A stretch of 5,100 nt of DNA from assembly GCA_934630385.1 (NCBI GenBank), contig CAKTWE010000109.1, positions 1-5,100 on the forward strand, given 5' to 3'. The position numbers were made by a program, and so were the translations under genes. The stretch comes from an uncultured Collinsella sp. (GTDB lineage Bacteria > Actinomycetota > Coriobacteriia > Coriobacteriales > Coriobacteriaceae). How positions within the stretch are numbered: position 1 is the first letter of the stretch; each line of letters starts with the position of its first letter. The notes under the pieces are model-generated. The model had not been told where the DNA came from. It did not search any database and saw nothing but the letters and a program-made list of their open reading frames with translations. This document shows positions 1 to 4,866 of the stretch, piece after piece.

Positions 1-378
1 GTCGGCATACGCATACGCGCGCTCGTCGACGCCTTCGTAGCGGCTGCACACAAACAGCAGACGCTCGCTTTTGAGCAGGCGCTCGGCCACATGCTGCGTA
101 AAGGGCTCGCCGCAGGGGGTGAAGAACACCACGGTGGGCTTGGGACCCTCGGAGCTAATAGCCTCGATGGCCTCGGCAATAGGCTCGACCTTCATGAGCA
201 TGCCCTGCCCGCCGCCGTACGGCTCGTCATCGACGGTGCGATGACGGTCGTGCGTCCAGTCGCGCAGGTTATACGCCTTAAAATCAAAAAGGCCGGCCTT
301 GCGGGCACGGCCCAAAATCGACGTGGACATGACGGGCTCAAACATCTCGGGAAAGACCGAAAGGGTCTCGATCAGCAT
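1..378 (-). CDS. trmD: tRNA (guanine37-N1)-methyltransferase TrmD, N-terminal 126 residues (gene runs off the left edge)
   Basis: TrmD uses S-adenosylmethionine to methylate N1 of G37 next to the anticodon of tRNAs, which prevents +1 frameshifting; it is a cytosolic SPOUT-class homodimer. The visible part starts METLSVFPEMF-like (MLIETLSVFPEMF) and carries the family signature DDEPYGGGQGM at residues 50-60, followed by MKVEP at 62-66. TPCGEPFTQ at 87-95 and CSRYEGVDER at 111-120 belong to the SAM-binding trefoil-knot region. About half of the usual roughly 240-residue protein is present. The ATG at 378-376 is preceded by a strong Shine-Dalgarno, GGGAGGA, 4 nt upstream (383-389), which overlaps the rimM stop codon. 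It is the fourth gene of the rpsP operon, 10 nt after rimM. One oddity is serine 112, where most TrmD proteins have glycine in CGRYEG. The identification is very secure; the C-terminal half cannot be assessed. Confidence 0.96.
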   Translation of the reverse strand, partial: MLIETLSVFPEMFEPVMSTSILGRARKAGLFDFKAYNLRDWTHDRHRTVDDEPYGGGQGMLMKVEPIAEAIEAISSEGPKPTVVFFTPCGEPFTQHVAERLLKSERLLFVCSRYEGVDERAYAYAD

Positions 379-388
379 GTTTTCCTCC

Positions 389-910
389 CTACTTGTCCAT
401 ATCGATCAGGCCGTCCATAACGTGGACGGAAATTGTCCCCTGATCGGGAAGATCGAGCACAACCTGCTCGATCATGGGAATCAGCACCTCGCCGTACCGA
501 TCGCCCTCGACAACCCAAATATCGTTGGCGGGCGTCGACATGATCTCGACAATCGTACCGAGCGAGCCAAAGCGTTCGTCGACCACCTCACGACCCATCA
601 GGTCGGTATAGGCGGCGTCGAGCGAATCGAGCTCGAAGTCGTCACGATTTGCCAGCACATAGCATCCGGTGATGCCCTCGGCGGCCGTCAAGTCGTCAAT
701 GCCCTCAAACGAGACCAGATCGCCATCGCCCGTATCGGTGACGGATGCGACCGTGCAAAAACGGTCGCGCTTGAGCGCCGGCGGCGTCAGGGCGACGCGC
801 ATACCCGGCTCCAATACAGAAGGAAGCCCCCGCAGCGGCTGCGCGAGGACCTCCCCCTTCCTTCCGTGCGGCTTGACCACACGAGCGATGTTTTTGTACT
901 GGGACCTCAA
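389..910 (-). CDS. rimM: 16S rRNA processing / ribosome maturation factor RimM
   Basis: RimM binds the 30S head through S19 and helps late 16S rRNA maturation. The 173-residue product has the usual length. Residues 9-20 (ARVVKPHGRKGE) match the conserved N-terminal RimM strand and HG..GEV motif. The second half is the PRC-barrel domain, seen as PANDIWVVEG at 127-136 and GEVLIPMI at 140-147. The only usable start in frame is TTG at 910-908: an in-frame stop lies at 931-929, and the next candidate, a GTG ten codons in, would remove the first beta strand. The start lies 4 nt after the khpA stop. Its only Shine-Dalgarno-like bases (AGGA) are 2 nt from the TTG and fall in a small predicted hairpin, so initiation probably depends on coupling to khpA and is likely weak. 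The identification is secure; the start is likely but not proven. Confidence 0.95.
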   Translation of the reverse strand: MRSQYKNIARVVKPHGRKGEVLAQPLRGLPSVLEPGMRVALTPPALKRDRFCTVASVTDTGDGDLVSFEGIDDLTAAEGITGCYVLANRDDFELDSLDAAYTDLMGREVVDERFGSLGTIVEIMSTPANDIWVVEGDRYGEVLIPMIEQVVLDLPDQGTISVHVMDGLIDMDK

Positions 911-923
911 AGTCCTAGCCCAG
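899..923 (-). promoter_or_regulatory. Predicted mRNA hairpin over the rimM translation start
   Basis: In the minus-strand transcript, bases 923-919 (CUGGG) can pair with 903-899 (CCCAG). Alternatively 915-912 (GGAC) can pair with 905-902 (GUCC), with a 3-bp outer helix (923-921 with 901-899). In the second fold the UUG start codon (910-908) lies in a six-base loop and the only Shine-Dalgarno-like bases are in the stem; the khpA stop codon at 917-915 is also inside the structure. The complementarity is read directly from the sequence. That it lowers or couples rimM translation is inferred. No folding energy was computed. Confidence 0.45.
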
Positions 924-1199
924 AACCTCTACCTCGACAGCGGTGTCGAGGCGAGCGGCCAATGCACGGGCGAGCGTGCGGATGGCCTTGATGGTACGGC
1001 CACGACGGCCGATGACCTTAGCGACGTCATCCTCGGCAACCGAAACCTCAATCGTAGAAGCGTCGTCGCCATCGATGACCTCGAGGCTCACGGAATCCGG
1101 GTCGTCGACGATCTGAACAACGAGATATTCGACGAGATCGGCGATGCGATCTGAGAGCATTGCCTCACCCTCGAGCTGTGCAGCGTCAACCTCAGGCAC
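915..1199 (-). CDS. khpA: KH-domain RNA-binding protein KhpA (YlqC/DUF1730-neighbour type small KH protein)
   Basis: This small single-KH protein belongs to the group usually found between rpsP and rimM. KhpA proteins bind RNA, pair with KhpB/EloR in Firmicutes and affect cell division and small-RNA biology; the role here is taken from those relatives. The 94-residue product has the core LVEYLVVQIVDDPDSV at residues 22-37, then IEVSVAEDDVAKVIGRRGRT with the KH GxxG loop as GRRG at 64-67, and ends shortly after the last strand. The GTG start at 1199-1197 has a good Shine-Dalgarno, GAGGAG, 6 nt upstream (1206-1211) inside the end of rpsP. An internal ATG at 1160-1158 (codon 14) also has a GAGG sequence about 8 nt upstream and would give an 81-residue protein closer to the usual family size. 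Both starts are possible. The gene lies 3 nt from rpsP, so translation is probably coupled. Confidence 0.92.
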   Translation of the reverse strand: MPEVDAAQLEGEAMLSDRIADLVEYLVVQIVDDPDSVSLEVIDGDDASTIEVSVAEDDVAKVIGRRGRTIKAIRTLARALAARLDTAVEVEVLG

Positions 1200-1202
1200 G
1201 AT

Positions 1203-1544
1203 TTACTCCTCGGCGCCCTCAGCGGCCTCAGCGGCAGCCTTAGCGGCCTCGGCCTCTTTGGCGAGCTGCTTCTTGGACTTCTTGACGACGGTCTCGGTCT
1301 TCTCGCCCTCGTTGGCGGCCTTGACCAGAGCGGCGACAGCGTCGGTGAGCTGAGCGCCCTTGGACTGCCAGTCGGCGATCTTCTCGAGATCGAGGTTGAT
1401 GGTCTTGGGGGCGGTCATCGGGTTGTAGCGGCCAACCTCCTCGATGATACGACCGTCACGCGGGGCGCGGGAATCGGCGACGACGACACGGTAGTACGGA
1501 CGCTTCTTAGCGCCGTGACGAGCAAGGCGAATCTTGACTGCCAA
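1203..1544 (-). CDS. rpsP: 30S ribosomal protein S16
   Basis: S16 is an assembly protein of the small ribosomal subunit that binds 16S rRNA near helices in the body of the 30S particle. The 113-residue product begins [19 protein letters not shown], followed by [12 protein letters not shown] at 21-32 and VGRYNPM at 37-43, all hallmarks of bacterial S16. The core ends near residue 80. The rest is a charged tail, first lysine-rich ([11 protein letters not shown], 86-96) and then alanine/glutamate-rich to the end, as is common in actinobacterial S16 proteins that exceed the roughly 85-residue core. The start is TTG at 1544-1542: it puts AVKIRL directly after the initiator, and a strong Shine-Dalgarno GGAGGAG sits 6 nt upstream at 1551-1557. 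An upstream in-frame start at 1580 would add residues not seen in the family and has no such site. It is the first gene of the operon and heads khpA-rimM-trmD. Confidence 0.97.
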   Translation of the reverse strand: MAVKIRLARHGAKKRPYYRVVVADSRAPRDGRIIEEVGRYNPMTAPKTINLDLEKIADWQSKGAQLTDAVAALVKAANEGEKTETVVKKSKKQLAKEAEAAKAAAEAAEGAEE

Positions 1545-1550
1545 AGGAAA

Positions 1551-1557
1551 CTCCTCC
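1551..1557 (-). promoter_or_regulatory. Strong ribosome binding site that fixes the TTG start of rpsP
   Basis: The minus strand reads GGAGGAG, then TTTCCT, then TTG. A seven-base match to the anti-Shine-Dalgarno at 6-nt spacing, directly before the codon where S16 homology begins, decides in favour of the TTG at 1544 over the longer reading frame that starts at 1580. Confidence 0.85.
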
Positions 1558-1563
1558 AACCAA

Positions 1564-1578
1564 GCAGCTTTAGGCTGC
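1564..1578 (-). other. Short hairpin in the rpsP leader
   Basis: The leader transcript contains GCAGC, a five-base loop CUAAA and GCUGC, a perfect 5-bp stem ending 7 bases upstream of the ribosome binding site. It has no U-tract, so it is not an intrinsic terminator, and no known S16 autoregulatory fold is recognised. It may be a minor structural element or chance. Confidence 0.3.
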
Positions 1579-1600
1579 AACTACAAACAAACAGTTGAAC

Positions 1601-1629
1601 ATAATACGCCATCGACGCGGGCAGGTGAA
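1601..1629 (-). promoter_or_regulatory. Candidate sigma-70-type promoter for the rpsP operon (proximal)
   Basis: The minus strand carries TTCACC (1629-1624, 4 of 6 to TTGACA), a 17-bp spacer and TATTAT (1606-1601, 5 of 6 to TATAAT). This predicts a transcript start near 1594-1595 and a leader of about 50 nt ending in the rpsP ribosome binding site. It is the best-spaced promoter-like pair upstream of the operon. Identified by eye from consensus, with no experimental support. Confidence 0.55.
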
Positions 1630-1673
1630 GTCCGTGAGACCAACTTCTTCGGTGTAGTCGAAGGCAAATCCAT

Positions 1674-1701
1674 ATCTTAGACAAGAATTCGCGATTTGCA
1701 A
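1674..1701 (-). promoter_or_regulatory. Possible second, distal promoter for the rpsP operon
   Basis: The minus strand has TTGCAA (1701-1696) and TAAGAT (1679-1674) separated by 16 bp, each 4 of 6 to the sigma-70 consensus. It lies about 70 bp upstream of the proximal candidate in the same divergent region. It is weaker and could be chance, although ribosomal protein operons often have more than one promoter. Confidence 0.3.
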
Positions 1702-1733
1702 GCACATCCACGCACCCCACATGAGCTGCGCGG

Positions 1734-1739
1734 TATACT
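1734..1739 (+). promoter_or_regulatory. -10 box of dinB, placed for a leaderless transcript
   Basis: TATACT (5 of 6 to TATAAT) ends 6 nt before the dinB ATG at 1746, so transcription would begin at or next to the A of the start codon. No Shine-Dalgarno sequence lies between them, and no convincing -35 hexamer exists at 16-18 bp upstream (around 1710-1717 the bases are CACGCACC-like). A -10 box with poor -35, at this distance from the start codon, is the usual layout of leaderless genes in actinobacteria. Confidence 0.6.
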
Positions 1740-1745
1740 CATGCC

Positions 1746-2999
1746 ATGAAAAGACGCGAACATACATACGGCTATGAGGATGCTGCGGGCGTCACGCCGC
1801 CGCCCTGGACGGGTCCGGCGGTGGGCCTGATGGACCTCGATGCGTTTTTTGCGAGCGTGGAGATGCTCGACCATCCCGAGTGGCGCGGCAAGCCGCTCAT
1901 CGTGGGCGGAGACGCCGAATCGCGGGGCGTCGTGTCCACCTGCTCATACGAGGCACGTCGCTTTGGCGTGCACTCCGCCATGCCCTCAGCCGAGGCACGG
2001 CGTCTGTGTCCTCAGGCCATTTGGACACACGGGCACTTCGACCGCTACCGCGAGGTCAGTGCACAGGTCATGGCGATCCTTGCCGATGAGACCCCACGCG
2101 TGGAGCGCGTGTCGATTGATGAGGCCTTTATAGACATCACGCCGGGTCGCTTTGCACCCGAGGACCCGCTGCTGGTTGCGCGGCGCATCAGTGATCGCGT
2201 GGCGGCGCTGGGGGTGACCTGCTCCATAGGCGTCGGCTGCAACAAGACGGTGGCAAAGATCGCAAGCGAGCAAGACAAGCCATTTGGCCTAACCATCGTG
2301 CGTCCCGGGACAGAACAGCGTTTTTTGGCCGTGCTGCCGGTGTCCGCCATGAGCGGCATCGGGCGCTCGGCCGAGGAGCGACTGCGCCGCATGCGCATCT
2401 ATACGCTGGGAGAGCTTTCACGCGCGCCGGAGTCAACGCTGGCTGCCATTTTTGGCGTGAACGGCGAGCGCATGCGCCAGCGCGCGCTAGGACTCGAGGT
2501 TTCCGAGGTTACGAGCCTGGACGAAGCGCGTGAGGTCAAATCGGTAAGCAATGAGCGCACCTTTGCGAGGGATCTGACCGAGCGAGGAGACATCGAGGCG
2601 GCGATCGCCCTGCTGGGCGAGTCCGTCGGACGACGCTTACGTCACCAGGGACTGACGGGTGCCACGGTAACGCTTAAGCTCAAGTATTCGTACGGCAGCG
2701 GACGCACGGCACAGCGCCGACTTCCCCACCCCACCGACGACGAGAATATCTTTGTGGCCGTGGCGCTCGAGCTGCTCGACAATATCTGGCAGGAAGGTAT
2801 GCACGTGCGCTTGGCGGGTATCGGTATGAGCGACTTCAATCATCAGGGCGGCATTCAGACCGATCTGTTCTGTAAAGTCGATGATCGCGGTGCCCAATCC
2901 AGCGACCGCCGCGATCTCTCCGTCGCGATCGATGCCGTCCGAGACAAATTCGGCGACACCGCCCTATCCTTCGGCCGCCAATCCCGCTTCAACGATTAG
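1746..2999 (+). CDS. dinB: DNA polymerase IV, Y-family translesion polymerase
   Basis: This error-prone polymerase extends DNA past damaged bases and mismatched ends. The 417-residue product has the palm motif LMDLDAFFASVE at 28-39 with metal-binding D30 and steric-gate F35, the finger segment SYEARRFGVHSAMP at 67-80, and the catalytic pair D125/E126 in VSIDEAF. CSIGVGCNKTVAKIAS at 159-174 and the helix-hairpin-helix thumb around 200-226 (VSAMSGIG) follow. The little finger begins near 265 (KSVSNERTF), and a sliding-clamp motif QTDLF lies at 371-375, about 40 residues before the C-terminus. All key residues are intact. The ATG at 1746 gives about 22 more N-terminal residues than E. coli Pol IV; it is favoured by the TATACT box 6 nt upstream. 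The gene runs opposite to both neighbours and appears to be transcribed alone. Base composition resembles the neighbours, so recent transfer is not evident. Confidence 0.96.
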   Translation: MKRREHTYGYEDAAGVTPPPWTGPAVGLMDLDAFFASVEMLDHPEWRGKPLIVGGDAESRGVVSTCSYEARRFGVHSAMPSAEARRLCPQAIWTHGHFDRYREVSAQVMAILADETPRVERVSIDEAFIDITPGRFAPEDPLLVARRISDRVAALGVTCSIGVGCNKTVAKIASEQDKPFGLTIVRPGTEQRFLAVLPVSAMSGIGRSAEERLRRMRIYTLGELSRAPESTLAAIFGVNGERMRQRALGLEVSEVTSLDEAREVKSVSNERTFARDLTERGDIEAAIALLGESVGRRLRHQGLTGATVTLKLKYSYGSGRTAQRRLPHPTDDENIFVAVALELLDNIWQEGMHVRLAGIGMSDFNHQGGIQTDLFCKVDDRGAQSSDRRDLSVAIDAVRDKFGDTALSFGRQSRFND

Positions 3000-3009
3000 T
3001 CCCCAAGGC

Positions 3010-3051
3010 AAAAAGAAAGCCGGGCAGTTGCGAATGGTACAACTGCCCGGC
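3010..3051 (-). terminator. Intrinsic terminator of the obgE-nadD-yqeK-rsfS operon
   Basis: Bases 3019-3030 and 3040-3051 form a perfect 12-bp inverted repeat (GCCGGGCAGTTG and its complement) around a nine-base loop. Read on the minus strand it is followed immediately by TTTCTTTTT (3018-3010), the classic U-tract. It lies about 45 bp after the rsfS stop codon. On the plus strand the stem is followed by GAACGGTAGAGG with no T-run, so it should stop the leftward operon well and dinB transcripts poorly. Confidence 0.92.
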
Positions 3052-3095
3052 GAACGGTAGAGGGTAGCTAAAAAAGCCCCATCCCAAATGAGCTA

Positions 3096-3536
3096 CTAGA
3101 TGAGGTCGAGGGGGAGCTGGGGAGCGTCGCCCCAGAGCTTCTCGAGGCGATAGAACTCGCGGGCCTCGGGGGTAAAGACATGGACGACGACCGAGCCGTA
3201 GTCCATGAGCATCCAGGTCTTCTGCTCGCGGCCCTCGATGGAAAACGGGTGCTCGCCGCAAGCCTCGGCGACCTTCTCCTCAATCTCGTCGACGATGGAA
3301 TCAACCTGGCGGTTGTTGGTGCCGGTAGCAAGGACAAAGTAGTCGCACACATCGGAAAGCTCGGTCAAATCGAGCACCTGCACGTCCTCGCCTTTCTTGT
3401 CGTAGGCGGCCTGCGCGGCGGCGCGTGCGACATCCTCGGCGGCGACACCGCTCGCGGACAGCGAAGCGGCAGTGCGATCGGACGTGGCAACGAAACTCTT
3501 ATGCGCCACACCTTCAAGAATCTGCTCGTCGGCCAT
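3096..3536 (-). CDS. rsfS: Ribosomal silencing factor RsfS (RsfA/YbeB/Iojap family)
   Basis: RsfS binds protein L14 of the 50S subunit and blocks joining to the 30S, which lowers translation when nutrients are short. The 146-residue product has the family core: DKKGEDVQVLDL at 47-58, SDVCDYFVLATG at 61-72 with NNRQVDSI after it, and then KTWMLMDYGSVVVHVF at 106-121. It finishes with REFYRLEKLWGDAP at 126-139. The ATG at 3536-3534 has a Shine-Dalgarno, AAAGAGG, 6 nt upstream (3543-3549). This start leaves about 36 residues before the conserved domain, rich in Ser, Ala and Thr; many homologues begin almost at the domain. It is the last gene of its operon, 28 nt after yqeK, and is followed by the terminator at 3010-3051. 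The nadD-yqeK-rsfS order is common in bacteria, so the identification is secure. Confidence 0.95.
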   Translation of the reverse strand: MADEQILEGVAHKSFVATSDRTAASLSASGVAAEDVARAAAQAAYDKKGEDVQVLDLTELSDVCDYFVLATGTNNRQVDSIVDEIEEKVAEACGEHPFSIEGREQKTWMLMDYGSVVVHVFTPEAREFYRLEKLWGDAPQLPLDLI

Positions 3537-3564
3537 GGAATACCTCTTTCTAGACGCACCCGAG

Positions 3565-4173
3565 CTAGCGAAGCTGGGCGTAATGGTTGTAAATCGTAAT
3601 AGCCGTGGGATAAAGATAACGCCCGGACTGGATCACATAGACCAGACCCTGCGCAAAACAGGAGAAGAACAACTCGTCGAGCGAGGACTTCCCCACCATC
3701 TTGCGCAGCGCATGGGCATAATCGCCGTGACGGTTGGGTTCGATGGCATCGGCCACAAAGACCACCATATCGAGCGGCGTCATGTCGCAGGCGCCCACTG
3801 TGTGACGGTCGACAGCCTGAAAGACCGCCGGCGACAGCTCGGGAAAAAGCTGCGGGAGCTCATAGGCGGCAACCGGGCCATGCAAAAGCGGCGTCGCGGC
3901 AGACGGAGAGCCGGCAATCTTAATGCCGTAATGCAGAGCGCGTGTGACCAGCTCGTCGTCGGAGAGCACCTTGTCCCAGTCATGGATCAGGCCGGCGGCA
4001 GCGGCATCAAAGCGGTCGACACCATATACCTCGGCTAAGTGCAGCGCAGTCTCGGCAACCCCGAGCGAATGAACGTAGCGCTTACGTTTATCCTTCATGC
4101 GCACATCGAGCAACTCGTGGATACGCGTCAAGAGCGCGCGCTCGTCGCCCTCAAACTGATCTTCTACCGACAA
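3565..4173 (-). CDS. yqeK: HD-domain nucleotide phosphohydrolase YqeK (Ap4A hydrolase family)
   Basis: YqeK-family proteins are iron-dependent HD-domain enzymes that split diadenosine tetraphosphate (Ap4A) symmetrically into two ADP; the reaction here is taken from the family. The 202-residue product keeps the HD metal-ligand set: H35 (RYVHSLGVA, 32-40), H64-D65 in HDWDK, H98 in LLHGPVAAYEL (96-106), H124 in DRHTVG and D142 in VADAIEPNR (140-148). The last part, with SGRYLYPTAITIYN (183-196), matches the usual YqeK ending. The start is TTG at 4173-4171, with GGGGGAG 4 nt upstream (4178-4184); no ATG or GTG in this frame lies nearer the nadD stop, and the next in-frame ATG (codon 26) would cut into the first helix. 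It lies 12 nt after nadD and 28 nt before rsfS, so it is clearly cotranscribed with both. Confidence 0.92.
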   Translation of the reverse strand: MSVEDQFEGDERALLTRIHELLDVRMKDKRKRYVHSLGVAETALHLAEVYGVDRFDAAAAGLIHDWDKVLSDDELVTRALHYGIKIAGSPSAATPLLHGPVAAYELPQLFPELSPAVFQAVDRHTVGACDMTPLDMVVFVADAIEPNRHGDYAHALRKMVGKSSLDELFFSCFAQGLVYVIQSGRYLYPTAITIYNHYAQLR

Positions 4174-4185
4174 CGTTCTCCCCCA

Positions 4186-4863
4186 TCACTCAAAATCGTC
4201 TTGCCCAAGATCGGCATATAGGCCGCGTTTACGGATATAACCGAGCACGGACTCGCTCGTAAGATAGCGCACGCTCATGCCGCGGGCAACCCGCTTGCGA
4301 ATGTTGGTCGAGCTAATCGCCAGCGCCGGAATCTGGATATACCGCACGTCAAACGGCAGCCCCGACTCTTTGATTCGCGCGCGTGCAGTATCGATATCAA
4401 AGCCCGGTCGCGTCGCCGCAATAAACGTGGCAAGCTCGGCGATTCGGTCGGCATCATGCCAGGTCACAATATCGATAATCGCGTCAGCGCCCGTAATAAA
4501 GTAGAGCTTTACCTGAGGCGGGTAAAAGTCGCGAAGGGCATGAAGCGTATCGGCCGTATAGGTCACGCCCGGACGGTCAATCTCAAACCGGCTTGCCAAA
4601 AAGGCCGGGTTCGCCGCGGTTGCGAGGACCGTCATGGCATAACGGTCCTCGGCCGGCGTCACCGGTTTGTCGAGTTTAAAGGCAGGAGAGCCCGCCGGCA
4701 TAAAAAGCACGGCGTCCAAGTCGAGTGACTCACGCGCCTGCTCGGCGGTCACCAGGTGCCCGTAATGGATGGGGTCAAAGGTGCCACCCATAATGCCGAG
4801 CCTAAACTCCTGCCCGTCCTCTATGGGAAGCTCGGGCAGACCGATTCCACCGCGCAGCGACAT
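4186..4863 (-). CDS. nadD: Nicotinate-nucleotide adenylyltransferase NadD
   Basis: NadD joins nicotinate mononucleotide and ATP to make nicotinic acid adenine dinucleotide, an essential step of NAD synthesis. The 225-residue product has the nucleotidyltransferase loop GIMGGTFDPIHYGH at 23-36, including the HxGH-type ATP-binding motif HYGH (33-36). Other markers are MPAGSPAFK at 55-63, TYTADTL at 101-107, FITGADAI at 122-129, ATRPGF at 150-155 and the second ATP motif ISSTNIRKR at 183-191. About 20 residues precede the first strand, more than in many homologues. The ATG at 4863-4861 lies 3 nt after the obgE stop; the nearest Shine-Dalgarno (GGAGGG, 4874-4879) is 10 nt away, inside the end of obgE, so coupling to obgE translation is likely. 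No better in-frame start is visible before the first beta strand. Family assignment is secure. Confidence 0.96.
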   Translation of the reverse strand: MSLRGGIGLPELPIEDGQEFRLGIMGGTFDPIHYGHLVTAEQARESLDLDAVLFMPAGSPAFKLDKPVTPAEDRYAMTVLATAANPAFLASRFEIDRPGVTYTADTLHALRDFYPPQVKLYFITGADAIIDIVTWHDADRIAELATFIAATRPGFDIDTARARIKESGLPFDVRYIQIPALAISSTNIRKRVARGMSVRYLTSESVLGYIRKRGLYADLGQDDFE

Positions 4864-4866
4864 GGC

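Noticed and set aside
299..991. Long plus-strand open frame of 230 codons opposite trmD and rimM
   Set aside because: It is antisense to two clearly identified genes and shows no recognisable domain. High GC and biased third positions commonly produce such frames.
669..1154. Plus-strand open frame of 161 codons opposite rimM and khpA
   Set aside because: It covers conserved genes on the other strand and has low-complexity composition with no family signature, as expected for an antisense shadow.
1203..1580. S16 starting at the upstream in-frame codon at 1580
   Set aside because: The added 12 residues have no counterpart in S16 proteins, include the ribosome binding site sequence itself, and have no suitable site upstream. 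TTG 1544 fits homology and spacing.
1689..1697. TCGCGA palindrome with A/T-rich flanks (1686-1697) as a possible operator between rpsP and dinB
   Set aside because: The symmetry is short and broken beside the core. Six-base palindromes are expected by chance, and no known regulator site is matched.
1741..1749. Two-codon frame ATG-CCA-TGA overlapping the dinB start, as a possible regulatory mini-ORF
   Set aside because: Its ATG begins only 1 nt after the -10 box, so it would lie upstream of the likely transcript start and not be in the mRNA.
1757..1770. A LexA-like box CGAAC-N4-ATACG just inside dinB, suggesting SOS control
   Set aside because: The left half matches the actinobacterial/Gram-positive consensus, but the right half matches GTTCG at only three of five bases, and it lies in codons 4-9. 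A position-weight scan against LexA sites of this genus would be needed.
3064..3096. Inverted repeat GTAGCT...AGCTAC flanking an A-run near the end of rsfS, as a second terminator
   Set aside because: The stem is only 6 bp with a loop of about 21 bases, and the T-run on the minus strand falls inside the loop and not after the stem. The hairpin at 3010-3051 explains termination much better.
3472..4038. Plus-strand open frame of 188 codons opposite rsfS and yqeK
   Set aside because: It runs antisense across the coding sequence of two recognised proteins and has no ribosome binding site or recognisable motif.
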